NCBI GenBank assembly: GCA_031763025.1
Contig: JASSKH010000009.1
Location: 5,462,512-5,526,511, forward strand
Direction of reading: 5' to 3'
DNA from: Macrocystis pyrifera
Lineage: Eukaryota > Sar > Phaeophyceae > Laminariales > Laminariaceae
DNA length: 64,000 nucleotides
Shown here: positions 1 through 10,549 of the stretch, in pieces
Layout: each line of letters begins with the position of its first letter
How positions within the stretch are numbered: position 1 is the stretch's first letter
The notes under the pieces: model-generated
The model's database searches: none
What the model was told of the DNA's origin: nothing
What the model saw: the letters and a program-made list of their open reading frames with translations, nothing else
Program-made: the position numbers and the translations under genes

Positions 1-590
1 TTCAGCCATTTGATTGGAAGATAGCTGGCGTCAACTGCCCCGTGTTATTTTAGACTTGCCGACGATTTTGGTCCATGACGGACGCCGCTTTCTCTGGGGC
101 AGACAGGCACTGAGGAACTGAACTGCCTACTACCACTCTTGCCGAAAATACAACAACCATTTGAGCTCTGAGACCGATATCGAACGGTTTATATATTTCC
201 GGTCAGAGTGCTGTTTACTGTTCACGTTTGCACCATGCTGACAAGGTGTTTCGCTATCGCTGGACCTAGGCCATGGGATTGATCGATCGTTCGGGTAGTT
301 AAGCGTGCAGCGTTTTTATTAAGGCCGAAGCCGCTTGGGTGGGGTATAGGGGTATAGGGCCCCTCGAGAGAGGAGCCCCCCGAAACAAAAAACGGCGTTG
401 AAACCCCTACCGCCGTCCGTTGCACATTGTTCATCTGTTGACCGGACGAACGATTGCATAGCCTGGGCGGGTCGTTCATGGAACAAAACAGTTTTATTAT
501 TGTTCAAAAACCCATCGGGTGATTCACATGGACCGATATTGTATGGTTCCTCGGTTCGGGAGCCCGTCAGCCAGAAACGAATCAACCTAA
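1..590. other. no recognised feature
   Basis: I see no open reading frame with exon borders, no known repeat of this window and no RNA gene. Short overlapping frames on both strands look like chance. Confidence 0.5.
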
Positions 591-598
591 AGGTGCTA

Positions 599-703
599 TT
601 ACGGGGGTCCATAGTTAATAGGACCTATGGTATACATAAAAACCTATATATTTACCTATTTTTACCAACAAAATTTAGTCCCGTTAACTATGGACCCTCG
701 TAA
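599..703 (+). mobile_element. MITE copy 1 (105-bp hairpin family)
   Basis: A 105-bp element flanked by TA on both sides (597-598, 704-705). The left arm starts TTACGGGGG, runs through CATAGTTAATAGGACC and is the inverse of the right arm ending CCCTCGTAA. The arms are about 27 nt; the middle is AT-rich and asymmetric, which gives each copy an orientation. There is no coding capacity, so it must be non-autonomous. The TA duplication suggests a Tc1/mariner-type transposase, which is inference. This copy has TTAA-type arms. The same family recurs about 26 times in the window. Confidence 0.9.
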
Positions 704-1653
704 TACTACTGATGCTGCTGTTACTGAACCCATGTCTTAGCGCGCGTCTCGACGGTGACAAAAACGAAATAAAAAAAAACACGCCTCGAACAGATTGTCG
801 ATTCTCGCTCGATGATCTACCTGCTAACATTGTTAACAGCAGGCATGTATTGTAAAGGCAGATGTATTCCCGATTCTTGTACCAATGTCTTGCGCATGTT
901 GTTGGCGGGTGGGACCCGTACAGTGTGCAGGTTGTCCATGTAGTAGAACATGTTTTCCTGGACTACGTAGATGTGCACTATATATACCAGGTGTGCAGGA
1001 GTGTTGGACAACGTGTCACAACAGCAAGTGAGAAACTAGATTACCTAGATCATGGTCTATCCGAAACGTGGGGAAAGGTTGTACTAGGCCCGAAACACAA
1101 TCCCATGGACCAGCTGTTCGGTATTTAACGAATAAATAGAGGTAACAGGGGATTCAAGTGGGCCTCTCTGCCCCAATAGCTGATCCGCCAGAATTTCGAC
1201 GTAGCAGCAACGCATGAGGTGTTCGACTTCGACACACTAGTTGAGCCTGTGCCATAGATCCTGTTGCTCGCGGTGCTCTACATGGGTCTCAGACGATGTG
1301 CTTTGTTCTACACTATGTCCTGTGTACTTACCCAATAAAGAATTGATTGAAAACCTGACTACATGTCACACCACAATAATGATAAGTCTCGTAGAATGGA
1401 ACGGTTGTTTGGACGCACCGCGCTGTAGTTCTCCTCAGATGAAGAGCCGCCTCGTCAGAAATGTTCTGGCCGAAAAAAGCCTACCTCTATCGTAGCACGC
1501 ATCCAGCAACGCCCCATTCTTTTTACGGGTATCTCAATACAAATATTTGTAGAGTACATACCTGTCGAATCCAGAGGTATCTTGTCTCTTGTTTCTCGAT
1601 AGAGAAACTCCGTAAACGCAAACTGATAGGGCTCAGACATACAAAAACTCCTA
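704..1653. other. no recognised feature
   Basis: No convincing exon or repeat found. The 88-codon frame at 862-1128 has no supporting splice sites or recognisable motif. Confidence 0.4.
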
Positions 1654-1758
1654 CAACGGGGGACCATAGTAAATAGGACCTACGGTACAAACAAATACCT
1701 AAATATGTCTCTGTTTTTATTAGCAATATTTGGTCCTACTTACTATGGTCCCCCGTAA
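1654..1758 (+). mobile_element. MITE copy 2
   Basis: 105 bp with flanking TA on both sides. TAAA-type arms (CCATAGTAAATAGG and CTTACTATGG); the outer left end is altered to CAACGGGGG. Confidence 0.9.
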
Positions 1759-1890
1759 TAGTAGAGCACGGGGCTCGCTCGTGCTTCCTATACGGCGCGT
1801 TGGCATGAAGAGCACCCGGCTCTCACACCGGTTTCCGGTACCCTTTGATCCGTGCTGTTTCGCAACGGACGGCACTTCACTCGTCCGCAG

Positions 1891-2058
1891 AGCATGATGT
1901 CCACCTTCTCCATGATCGGCTCGCTACTGCTAAGTGCCGTTTGGGCTGTGAACGGTCCTGACATCGAAGAGCTGGCGGATAACAACATCTGGGGGAGCTG
2001 GAGCGGGACCGGGCACGCAATCTACAAGGCCCTAACGACTTGCGCCTCGATCATGTGA
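1891..2058 (+). CDS. possible exon, hydrophobic peptide
   Basis: An open frame of about 55 codons follows a plausible acceptor (CCGCAG) and ends at TGA. It begins MMSTFSMIGSLLLSAVWAV, a segment hydrophobic enough for a signal anchor or membrane helix, then an acidic and glycine-rich part (PDIEELADNNIWGSWSG). I do not recognise the protein. No neighbouring exon could be linked to it. It could be a decayed gene fragment or chance. Confidence 0.25.
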   Translation, partial: SMMSTFSMIGSLLLSAVWAVNGPDIEELADNNIWGSWSGTGHAIYKALTTCASIM

Positions 2059-2353
2059 GAGTCTATCCCTTTCAAGACTGCAGTCAGTCGCGTTTTGGAC
2101 ACAAATCACGCAAATTATAAGTGAATTGTTTGCAAAACAAGATAGCAGTCCTAAACGGGCTAAAACGTGAAATCGCGCGGTTTTTGTGATTGCGCGTGCG
2201 TGTTGTTTGTACCCGCTCAAATACTAACAAATACAAACATACGTACAAACATTCAAAAAAAAAAAAAAAAAAATAGAAAATGCGCGGGTGGTGCGAGTGG
2301 TGCGGGCTTTGCTTCCTAAACAATCCCGAATGTTCTTCGGTGGGTAGCACCTA

Positions 2354-2458
2354 TTACGGGGGTCCATAGTTAATAGGACCTATGGCAAACATAAAAACCT
2401 ATACGTTTACCTATTTTTACTAACAAAATTTGGTTCCATTAACTATGGACCCCCGTAA
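2354..2458 (+). mobile_element. MITE copy 3
   Basis: 105 bp, TTAA-type arms, TA on the left and TT on the right, so the right target base has probably mutated. Confidence 0.88.
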
Positions 2459-2479
2459 TTAATGCTCCAGAGAGCTACG

Positions 2480-2487
<8 letters not shown>

Positions 2488-2530
<43 letters not shown>

Positions 2531-2535
2531 TGCTG
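2488..2535. repeat. (CTG)n microsatellite
   Basis: About fifteen CTG units with one TTG interruption. The poly-glutamine frame on the minus strand is a by-product. Confidence 0.9.
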
Positions 2536-2756
2536 TGTATACATACCATTACGAGAGAAATGTTTTTCATCGTGCCCGCGGTTTTCTGGACGGTAATTTT
2601 GTAGACTGGAGTTCTTGATCTGTGGGAAGTCTTTGGTCGACAATTTTTTGTTCGTCATCCGGAATCGTGACGTCACTTTTCGGAGGAATTATAAAATCGT
2701 CAGATTGGCGGTGGATGATGACGCTAATCTTCGGAGGGGGGGGGGGGGGGGGTCAC

Positions 2757-2886
2757 TCAATAGGAGAGATGTACTCGATCTCATGCGTGGCCGTAGTCGT
2801 ATGACCATAGACCCTCGCATCCCTACAATGCCGGGACGGAGCACGTCGGGTTTTCACCGACCAGGCAGACATTGCTTGCACCAAGG
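2757..2886 (+). repeat. dispersed 190-bp repeat, copy 1 (truncated)
   Basis: Shares GGCCGTAGTCGTATGACC, ATAGACCCTCG, ATGCCGGGACGG and TTTTCACCGACCAGGC with copies at 14140, 20131 and 55150. It follows a poly-G run (2736-2752) and stops before the 3' third seen in the copies at 14140 and 55150. All four copies lie on the plus strand. Identity unknown. Confidence 0.75.
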
Positions 2887-3379
2887 GGGGGGTTAATTCA
2901 CAGGAAGAGCGTTTTACGCAGAACGTGTGTTATTGAATAATTTCCGATACAAAAAGGAAAAAAAAGTGGAAGAACATGTGAAATAGCTGAAGTTTGGCGG
3001 ATATATATGCTGGAGGAAATATAGGGAAAATCGTCGATACACTCTGCACACCGAGCAGGGGCGATGTTGTGGCTGTACTCAGCAGGAGCACTACGGAGAT
3101 GTTTCATCTCATATTATTAATAGGGAGTTGCGTATACCTATGAAGCTGTGAAGGGGGTATAGAAATGGGGAACATACGCGGTCAATCTGCGGGTGAAACG
3201 GGAAGTATACTGCTGCTCTGGCAGTTTGCTGGACAACGGCCTTCTTCGTGGTTCTGCAGCAGAGGTATTTCAGGAATGAGAGTACCATCGTGAAACGCCA
3301 GTAATAATGGTATTCCAACGATATTATTTGCACCAAGGAACCGGTTCGGTCAGAAGCGGTTAGCGCGAGACTGCTGTTA
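2887..3379. other. no recognised feature
   Basis: No exon, RNA or repeat of this window identified between the 190-bp repeat and MITE copy 4. Confidence 0.4.
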
Positions 3380-3490
3380 TTACGGAGGACCATAGTACAT
3401 AGAACCTACGGTGCACACAAACACCCATATATTTCCATATTTTGCTAACAATACTCGGTCCTATTTACCATAATAGCCCCCCGCTCGTAA
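3380..3490 (+). mobile_element. MITE copy 4 (degenerate)
   Basis: 111 bp. The left arm TTACGGAGGACCATAG is recognisable. The right arm is disrupted (CATAATAGCCCCCCGCTCGTAA). Left TA is present and right TA has become TG, so this looks like an older copy. Confidence 0.75.
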
Positions 3491-4311
3491 TGCATGTATC
3501 CTCCTAACGTGTACTGGTAAGCACGTGTCCTCCTTTCTTGATGCCCCGGAAGATGGTTAGAAGGTTTATTGTTGCTACGTCGTTGATTGGTTCACGTTTT
3601 TCGGTTTCGTCGTGGTTTTGGAGGTTACGAACGGTAGCTACTGCTCACTGTATAGAATGCCACATTTTTACCCCAATCGATCACAGGTGCCACCGTATTC
3701 AAATGCTGTCGACACCTCGAGGCTCCTTCTTGCCTTATCCGATGTCTCCATTTTTTTTTATGATTTACACCCACATTTTCACACTCGGAGGGCGGGAGGG
3801 GGGGGGGCACTTGTAATTTGTATCTCGAAAAGGCAGAATCCCGCCAACCTCATCGAGTGGCACGGTGCATGCGGTGCTGTCCTGCAGTATATAGCATATA
3901 CCTCCTGCTCACTCTTTTCGTTGTCGCCCATGTTGAGGTAAAGGTACAGCATTTGGGCGGCGGGTGTTCCCTCATTTGAGGTCGGATCTCTGCACTAACT
4001 GTCAGAATATCATTTGTACGCCTCATCCAAAACCAGATTTTCGAGCAAAAAGAAAGGAAGCGTGCACCCCGACAAAAACAATCCCGTGACCTAGAGTTGG
4101 TGCATCAATACACGTTTGAATACTGATATCGCAAAAAAAAAAAGAAAAAAAAAACAAGCGTTCCGAAGAATTTGAGAAACTGCTGTGTACAGGTAACCCC
4201 GTCATTCAAAAAATTGTTTAGCTCGGGATTGCGATTAGGCGCTGAGATTTTCAGGGGATGAGCACAGTATTGCTATAAGCCGAGATGCGGGATCCGACAT
4301 AAATAGGGGTA
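3491..4311. other. no recognised gene
   Basis: Several short frames occur on both strands, none with splice sites or motifs. Contains G8 (about 3801) and mixed A-rich runs (about 4132-4155). Confidence 0.4.
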
Positions 4312-4410
4312 TTACTGGGCACCATAGTAAACAGGACCAAATACTGTTGGTAAAAATATTTAAGGTTTTTAGCGTGTACCGTGGGTCCTATTTACTATGA
4401 TCCCCCGTAG
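4312..4410 (-). mobile_element. MITE copy 5
   Basis: 99 bp, TA on both sides. The internal sequence is reversed relative to copy 1. TAAA-type arms with a CATAGTAAACAGGACC variant on the left only. Confidence 0.85.
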
Positions 4411-4964
4411 TAGTAGCATTTTCTCGGCAGCAAAAACAAATACCTGGTATTGACTTGGGGCAAGGGTTTTCTCATCTGAGGTACTATCGTTGATCCAACT
4501 TTGCTTTACGGACACTAAATTCTGGAAGCAATGTCCCCACGAGCGAGACAGAGGCCGAAGGTTTGTGTAGAGCCGACGTGTTTTTCTCTCGTCGGAGTCA
4601 TTTTTTTTTTTTCGGGGAAGAAGTGTGTGGAGCTCCTCAAGCGAAGAGCCTCAGAGAAGGCAGGTTGTATCTCAACCCGTTAGAGCGGTGCGTTGTGGGG
4701 GGGTGGCGGCTTATTTTCAGAAAGTCCTCGCATGAGGAGCTCGTTCTTCTACTCTAAAAAAAAAAAAACATGTACCCTGGTAGGAAGAACTGTGTTCGCG
4801 CGTTCCGACCGATACTTCTGTACGCTATTATTATTCCCAGAGCAAGTGCACTATGATACATACTGCTGTAGTAGTAAAAGAGGATCGTTGGTAGTTGCTC
4901 ACTTGAGAAGAACTCAATGGGTCAGAAAAAAAGAGACGAAGAGACGCGTTCTACGATAGAGGTA
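4411..4964. other. no recognised gene
   Basis: Contains motifs resembling GGAGCTCCTCAAG...CCTCAG, which recur loosely near 5520, 13110 and 62285 and may mark another degraded repeat. No exon found. Confidence 0.35.
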
Positions 4965-5069
4965 TTTCGGGGGTCCATAGTTAACAGGACCTATGTCCTA
5001 CATAAAAAACTATATATTTAGGTATTTTTACTAACAATATTTGGTCCTGTTAACTATGGACCCCCGTAA
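4965..5069 (+). mobile_element. MITE copy 6
   Basis: 105 bp, TA on both sides. Both arms carry the same variant, AGTTAACAGGACC on the left and its exact inverse GGTCCTGTTAACT on the right. Confidence 0.9.
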
Positions 5070-5239
5070 TAGCACATTTCGCTATTATAAATGTTTTCAT
5101 AATTACGGGGCCTCTTAACCCAAAATCGTCGGAATGATGCCAATATTGTTTCGAAAAATGACGTCAGCGCATACTTGGGCCATGGGATTATTCATCGGGA
5201 TGCAATTTGATTTTTGCTGAGGTCAGTTCTCGGGTGAGT

Positions 5240-5496
5240 ATTTTTTTTTTTTTTTTTTTCATCACTTTTACTTTCCAGCCCACTCGTAGGAGGTTTTACC
5301 CTCGACGATCTTGTGGACAAGCCGTGGTCACAGGTGTCGTCCCTTCTCCCCCCCGGTACGTGCCTTTATTTTTTGTCGCGCATAGGGTTCAGCAATCCCA
5401 CTGCTCGTCGATTTTCATCGAATGTAGCCAACTCACGCTTTCGCGCTTTCCGCTTATCAATTTTTTATGCAAGAAAAAGTCCCTATGAGCATGCAC
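5240..5496 (-). mobile_element. tRNA-derived SINE copy 1 (5' truncated)
   Basis: Shares its body with the copies at 25964, 37525 and 63330: on the plus strand, TTTTACTTTCCAGCC, GGAGGTTTTACCCTCGACGA and TGCTCGTCGATTTTCATCG, with a 20-nt T run at 5240-5259 that is the 3' poly-A of the minus-strand element. The tRNA-like head is absent; similarity stops after GAGCATGCAC, consistent with 5' truncation during target-primed insertion. Confidence 0.8.
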
Positions 5497-5664
5497 GGTA
5501 TGGAGATCCTTAAGGTCAAGTCAGGAGCCTCAGAAAATTAACGGTGAACCTCCATCGTAGAACGCCTCCCTACAACGAAAGAAAATGCGGCTCTCGGGAC
5601 CAGGCAGTGTGCGGGCTATAGCATTATACATACCAGAAACGTATCTACTCTATATACCCTGGAA

Positions 5665-6011
5665 TATGGAGGGTGGCTCCGTTGCCGGTGTCGGCCTTGT
5701 CTTCGTCTTTGACGGGGTTGGCCGAGGCCTTGACGTGCACGTTCTCTTTCGTGATATGTGGCAAGGAGGTGCCTCCACAAGCCTCCCTCGCGTCTCGCAA
5801 GGAGACAACTTATAGAAATTATGAGAGTGCGGGTCCTTCCGTGAAGGACCCTTTTCTCCCTGGCGCGTTCGGACTTCATGGCCCGAACGTCAACCATTAT
5901 GAAGGTCCATCAGTGATGGCGGATCTCATAGACCGGACGTTGGTTAACGTATCTTCATGGTTGGCATTTGTGATCGGAGATTGACGGTATCTACGTACCC
6001 TGTCCTCCACA
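5665..6011 (-). repeat. 3' LTR
   Basis: 347 bp, matching 12408-12745. In element orientation it starts TGTGGAGGAC and ends CACCCTCCATA, giving near-inverted ends (TGTGGAGG and CCTCCATA). It contains a hairpin (GGGTCCTTC, cgt, GAAGGACCC) whose centre is deleted in the other LTR, explaining the 10-nt length difference. Confidence 0.9.
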
Positions 6012-6012
6012 T

Positions 6013-6025
6013 CGCCCCCCCCTCT
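6013..6025 (-). promoter_or_regulatory. polypurine tract (second-strand primer)
   Basis: On the minus strand AGAGGGGGGGGCG lies one base from the start of the 3' LTR, the expected position and composition of a retrotransposon PPT. Confidence 0.8.
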
Positions 6026-6161
6026 ATGCGCCTCAAGTCCATCTTTGCTAAGGATGTATGTGACTTTGGGGCGAGCATTCGAGAGGGAACGCTAGTGGTA
6101 GGTGGAGTCTTAACAGGGGAACGTATCGTCTTCTTCTTCACTGCTCACGGTCTGTACCTAA

Positions 6162-6266
6162 ATTCCCCCCCCTGACTGTCTACGACAGCACACTTCATTC
6201 CCCCCCCTGACTGTCTACGACAGCACACTTCATTCCCCCCCCTGACTGTCTACGAAAGCACACTTC
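6162..6266. repeat. 35-bp tandem repeat with G8 tracts
   Basis: Three units of 35 bp sharing CCTGACTGTCTACGA and CAGCACACTTC, each next to a run of eight C on the plus strand (G8 in element orientation). They lie in the 3' untranslated part of the LTR element, about 150 nt upstream of the PPT. Confidence 0.85.
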
Positions 6267-6270
6267 GTGT

Positions 6271-6981
6271 TGAGAAAACACGGCAGTAAGTGTTGGGATT
6301 CGTACAGTCCCGTTAGAATGCCGGCAGCTAAATATCGGAGTTGCAATGGTTGTCCCATTGTTTATTTTTTTCTCAACGCTTCGTATCTGTCGTGTGCCCA
6401 CACTCAGACGGCGTTCCTCGTGTCGGCTGCATATATACATATTACGACACGGGCGAATGTTTCTGATATCTCCTTGCTCGAACAAGGTACTAGCTTGCTA
6501 TGGTGCAAGTGCCAGATTTGATGTATTTTATTTGTTCGGGGATCGCATGCCTGGACATCGATTTGTGCGCGGTAAGTTCGCGAGACTGGACCGCTTGGGA
6601 GATGACCTCGTTTCGGCCACATAGTCTCGCTGAGATTTTTGTGGTCGCACCGGGTCCTTTCGAACTTTAATATTTGGTAAAGCGGTGGTATATACTCGTG
6701 TGGTATTTCGGTCTGCTCTTTTATTTAGTGGATTCCTGGAAACTGTCGTTTACTTGTTCTCGGATTCCTGAGACAAGAGACTTCCATTGCGAGACATCCT
6801 CCTTGTCAACAAATGCCCAAACAATTGTTGATAAGAGCACAAACTATCGTTGCTACTCTCGCCACCGTTGGTATCCCTATTTGATTCCTACATTAGGTGA
6901 TACCCTTTCGTTACCTTCTCGTTCGAGATTTATTTGCCGCAGCACAACATGAACATCACTGGTTGCTCGTGATGGAGCTCC
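6271..6981. other. 3' non-coding part of the LTR element
   Basis: Lies between the stop of the chromodomain frame and the 35-bp repeat. I see no further element domain on either strand. The 92-codon plus-strand frame at 6674-6952 is antisense and unsupported. Confidence 0.5.
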
Positions 6982-7980
6982 TTATGTTGGTGCTATACTC
7001 AATCCCCACCATTTTGCCGTTTCCGCTTTTTGACGTCGCGGGACGTGGTGTTTTCGGGAGACGCGATGTGTAAACCGTTTTTGGTTCTGTAGGCGGCTAT
7101 TAATGCGTGACATTATTTGTGGTACTTCGTCTGCGCGATACTCGAGATCTGATTCGGGGCCATATCCCCTGAGGCGCAAGCGGTATTTAAAATTGTGCAG
7201 ACTTTTCCTGCCCGGTCCAAGCTTGTGACCGACCACTTTGTCAACTACATATGACTCAATTCCCGGTTGAGCTTCATCAGGATGGTCCAACGCGGGCAGA
7301 GGGATTGTTTTCGAAAAACTCAGCCAGCTTGTCAAATTTAGGCGCTGGTGGTGTTTCCCGCGGATGGTAGGGTTTTAGGTGGGCGAGGTGCACGGATACT
7401 TCTCGTGTTTCGTTCATACGTCTCACTCGGTACACCACGGGTGACAGTTGCGAGCAAATTACGTATGATCCTCTCCACGGCAACAGCAGCTTTGGGTTTG
7501 GGCCATCCGAATCCTGATATGGTCTATATATACTACTACGGGGGTCCATAGTTAATGGGACCAAATTTTGTTAGTAAAAATAGGTTAATATATAGGTTTT
7601 TATGTTTACCGTAGGTCCTATTAACTATGGACCCCCGTAATAGAACTTGTTGGTCAGGATGAAACACGGGGTACGGCGGTAACTTTTCGTTCCTGGCCGT
7701 TTGTTTCGCTGTACGTTCCGACACGTTTCGGCGCGCTAGTTCGTAGGCAATTTGTAAATTGTCCCGTGTTTGTTGTGCTAATTCCTCGGTATCTGTTGTG
7801 CTTCCTTCGTAAGGGATGCCAAGGATAACGTCTACCGGTAATCGTGCTGGTCTACCGAACATCAGGAAAAAAGGTATTTCCTGTACCGTAGTACTAAATG
7901 ACGAATTGTGGGCCAACTGTATTAACGGTAGGAGTGACGCCCAGTTGTCGCGCTCAATGGAGCTGTGTGTGTGTTCTTCA
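6982..7980 (-). pseudogene. integrase C-terminus and chromodomain, broken
   Basis: Reading on the minus strand, 7980-7641 encodes the end of a gypsy integrase core (DNWASLLPLIQLAHNSS, then IPFFLMFGRPARLPVDVIL). A MITE interrupts at 7536-7640. Downstream, 7535-7277 encodes the GPY/F-type C-terminal domain (LLLPWRGSYVICSQLSPVVY, then HLAHLKPYHP). A frame change around 7280-7330 leads to a chromodomain-like segment (YVVDKVVGHKLGPG, LRLRGYGPESDLEY). Even without the 107 bp of MITE plus target duplication the frame does not resume cleanly, so at least one more indel exists. An in-frame TAA sits at the upstream edge, near 7980, where similarity ends. It would integrate element cDNA if intact; here it is dead. 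Confidence 0.85.
7536..7640 (-). mobile_element. MITE copy 7, inside integrase
   Basis: 105 bp, TTAA-type arms, TA at 7534-7535 and 7641-7642. It splits the integrase after HPDQQVL. Its insertion is therefore younger than that of the LTR element. Confidence 0.92.
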
Positions 7981-8579
7981 CATTAAACCGTTATTCTACT
8001 CGTCGACATCCAGCAAGCCCAGTGTCCGTGCTGATTCTTCACCCTAGAAAGATACGACTTCCGTGGTCACAGACTACGACACAGAGATAACACACCGTAA
8101 TGCATTAATAGCCTACGCAATACCATGCCTTCGCACTAGGTGCGGCCGACACAACATACATACATACGTCAGCAACCAAAATACACCATAAAGAAAGACA
8201 AGCAACAAAGAAACCAAACCGAAAAAGAAAAAGAAAATGAGAAGAATCCCAAATACATAAATAAAATGGGAAGCCAAAGCTCACACACGTACTTACCCCG
8301 AGCATGAGCCAAAAGGGACGTGCAAGGGGGAAGAAACGAGAAGGAAAAAGGGAACTACAATATGCATCCCGGTGAACACTTAACTAAGTAAAAAGAGAAA
8401 TAATGAGTGGGCCAAAATACGCTCGTTACCCACCCACTATGTAGTACTTCTTTCATAGGGATAAGAAGGGGAAAATATAGGAAAAAGTTAATTCATCGAA
8501 AAAATCAAAGCACCAAGCCAATACATACCTAACGGCCGCAGCAGCTGGCGGTACGAGTAGCAAAGAAAAGTCCAACCTA
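7981..8579. other. junction zone, LINE 3' part and a RING-like exon relic
   Basis: On the minus strand this follows the LINE frame and may be its 3' untranslated region. On the plus strand 8003-8080 resembles the RING-like exon at 36740: it reads DIQQAQCPC, a stop, then LERYDFRGH. I could not find a clear poly-A or target duplication for the LINE piece. Confidence 0.4.
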
Positions 8580-9471
8580 TTAGTCGGCCTGGTACCTTGC
8601 TACCCTATCTGCGGTCTCTCTGCTACTCTCTTCTACCGCGGTTTCCCTTCTACTCCTCCTGTTCCCCCCCCTGCCCCCATACACTTGTACGGTGTTCCTT
8701 CTACCCCTCCTGCTGTTACCCCTCCCCCCCCCATTCCCTCTAACACTACCCGCAGCGGATGCACGGCGCTGTCTACTCAGCTTTGCCTCAGCCTCGTGCC
8801 ACCTGCCCATGAACTGTTCAGCTGCTTCGAAGATTACCCGGTACCACTTTCCCGTCTGTTTTGCTGCAGTGGGCCATAGTGCGGTCCCAACTCCAAAGAC
8901 TAAGGGGGAGTCTTCCGTTGATCCCTCGGTGGCTTTGAACACTCTAAGGTCCTCAGCAACGGCCCTAGGCCAAGTCTTGGGCTGCCCGCCTGGTTTCGGG
9001 CTCCCCCCACCAGCGATCGTCCCGAACATCAACCGACTGGGCAATCGCCCCTCGTGTTGCCGCACCAGAGCCCCCGCAAAGAAGAGTCGCCGTTTACGGA
9101 TGGTCGTTTCGATACTTTCGCATCGTGTTATCCTGAGCGCCTTCGCATACGAGAGGGTGGTGTGGTCGGTGCGTAGTCGGCGCTGGAAGCCAATGACTCG
9201 CAGAAGGACATCGTGGTGGGCTGTTGGCGAAGTGGTCCGCATTGAGGGTCCACGTCACGCAACCGTACAGCAAGGTCTCGATCACCTCGGCCTTCAGCAT
9301 CCGGACTTTCAGACTAAGCGGTGCGTTCGTCCTATCGTACAGTTCCGGACCATGCCGTTTGAGGCATGCCCGCATCAGACGGATTCGTCGCTCGATTTCG
9401 AAGGAGATGTCAGCGTTCTCGTGGATAATGCCTCCTAGGTATAAAAACTGGGTCGTCTGTATATACAGCAT
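8580..9471 (-). pseudogene. LINE (non-LTR) reverse transcriptase C-terminal fragment
   Basis: The first frame (9471-9094) opens with FLYLGGIIHENADISFEIER, then LSLKVRMLKAEV and ETLLYGCVTWTL, the typical end of a non-LTR reverse transcriptase. After a frameshift near 9235 the second frame (9242-8580) continues HHDVLLRVIGFQRRLRT, IRKRRLFFAGALVR and GGQPKTWPRAVAEDL, the usual region after the polymerase in LINE ORF2. The catalytic palm (YxDD) and endonuclease are absent, as in a 5'-truncated copy. It sits on the same strand as the gypsy element, where its own RT should be. A basic R/G-rich tail ends the frame. Confidence 0.85.
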
Positions 9472-10415
9472 TTTTTACTCAGAAAAACAGGCACCGGGTT
9501 ATTTTCTCCTGTCAGTCGTACCACTGAGCATTGTGTTGCGTCAGTGTCTTCTTGAGAGGGGCGAACATAGCGATGCGTTGCTTTTGTTTTTATCTGAGAC
9601 GTTTTGACGGATGTTTGTTCCATGTGCCAATCAAGCACGGCACCAAAGGCTCCCATGATGCTGTTGTCGAGCAACACTTTATCTGGGCCTAAGGAAGGCA
9701 ACACGACGGCCTCTACGGGCAAGGTAATGTCTCCTAGCGTGAGGTGGAAGCGGATATATCCTACTATCTTGAGCGGAGATCCATCGGCGCTATTCAAATT
9801 GATCGCGCCGGGTGGGATCTGACGAATTTCAGATTCGTCCGAAGTTGGGTGAGCACGCACAAAATTTTCAGTAATGCATGGAGTATCAGAGGCTGTGTCG
9901 ACCGTTATGTCATCCACAAGCCGCTTACTTACTCTGGCTGGAACGCGTACACGTTTTGACGAGGCGGTCAGAGCAGAGGGGTATTTTGGATACCCACTTA
10001 AAGATGATGAATGGAAAGCAGCAAACTGACTCTCATTCCGAGCATTGGTCACACCTGTCGACCGTTGTTTCATGTTATGTTCGGACACCATGGACACATG
10101 CAAGGCTTGTGGCGCTACAGGGGAAAAAATGCATTCTGTCAGCTTCTCTCTTTCCTTAGCTACCCACTCGCTTCTTATTGCCGAAGAAATCGTGAGTTCA
10201 TGACGCCTAGTACTTCCTTGAGCTCTGCCCTGGTTTCCTAACGTTGCTCTTGCTGTGGTGGTCTGCTGAGCTACCTGCGGTTCTGTATCTAGTGCTCCTA
10301 GGTCTGCTCTAGCTTGTCTCAAATTATCTGCATTCTCATGGTTGCACATCGCCAGAGGTTCGGCGGTCGTCGTACGACTCTGTTTTCCCCTCGTACCAAA
10401 TCGGGCTACTTGCAT
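9435..10415 (-). CDS. retropepsin-type aspartic protease region (partial pol)
   Basis: 326 codons on the minus strand. The first ~160 residues are low complexity and unrecognised. The catalytic loop appears as VDDITVDTASDTPCIT (DTAS rather than DTG or DSG) and the second protease motif as KVLLDNSIMGAFGAVLDW, typical of Ty3/gypsy proteases with the ILGxDxL-like strand and a following DW. The flap would lie between. It is in a different frame from gag, with a non-coding gap of about 130 nt. The last ~13 residues read into the LINE fragment, so the true polyprotein is cut here, just where reverse transcriptase should start. Confidence 0.75.
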   Translation of the reverse strand: MQVARFGTRGKQSRTTTAEPLAMCNHENADNLRQARADLGALDTEPQVAQQTTTARATLGNQGRAQGSTRRHELTISSAIRSEWVAKEREKLTECIFSPVAPQALHVSMVSEHNMKQRSTGVTNARNESQFAAFHSSSLSGYPKYPSALTASSKRVRVPARVSKRLVDDITVDTASDTPCITENFVRAHPTSDESEIRQIPPGAINLNSADGSPLKIVGYIRFHLTLGDITLPVEAVVLPSLGPDKVLLDNSIMGAFGAVLDWHMEQTSVKTSQIKTKATHRYVRPSQEDTDATQCSVVRLTGENNPVPVFLSKKCCIYRRPSFYT

Positions 10416-10549
10416 AGCTACAGCTGCAGATCCGTCGACATTGTCTGATGACAGTTCTACGATTCCCGCTACATAACCCTTTGGTTGACAACGACTACCA
10501 GGTGAGGAGGCCCAGAATGGGCCCCGTCATCCGTCGGACTTTACCACCT

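Noticed and set aside
599-703. Recurring peptide like IVNRTYGTHKNLYIYLFLLTKF
   Set aside because: It is one frame of the 105-bp MITE, not a conserved protein domain.
8692-9438. 248-codon plus-strand ORF
   Set aside because: Antisense to the LINE reverse transcriptase fragment, whose residues are recognisable on the minus strand.
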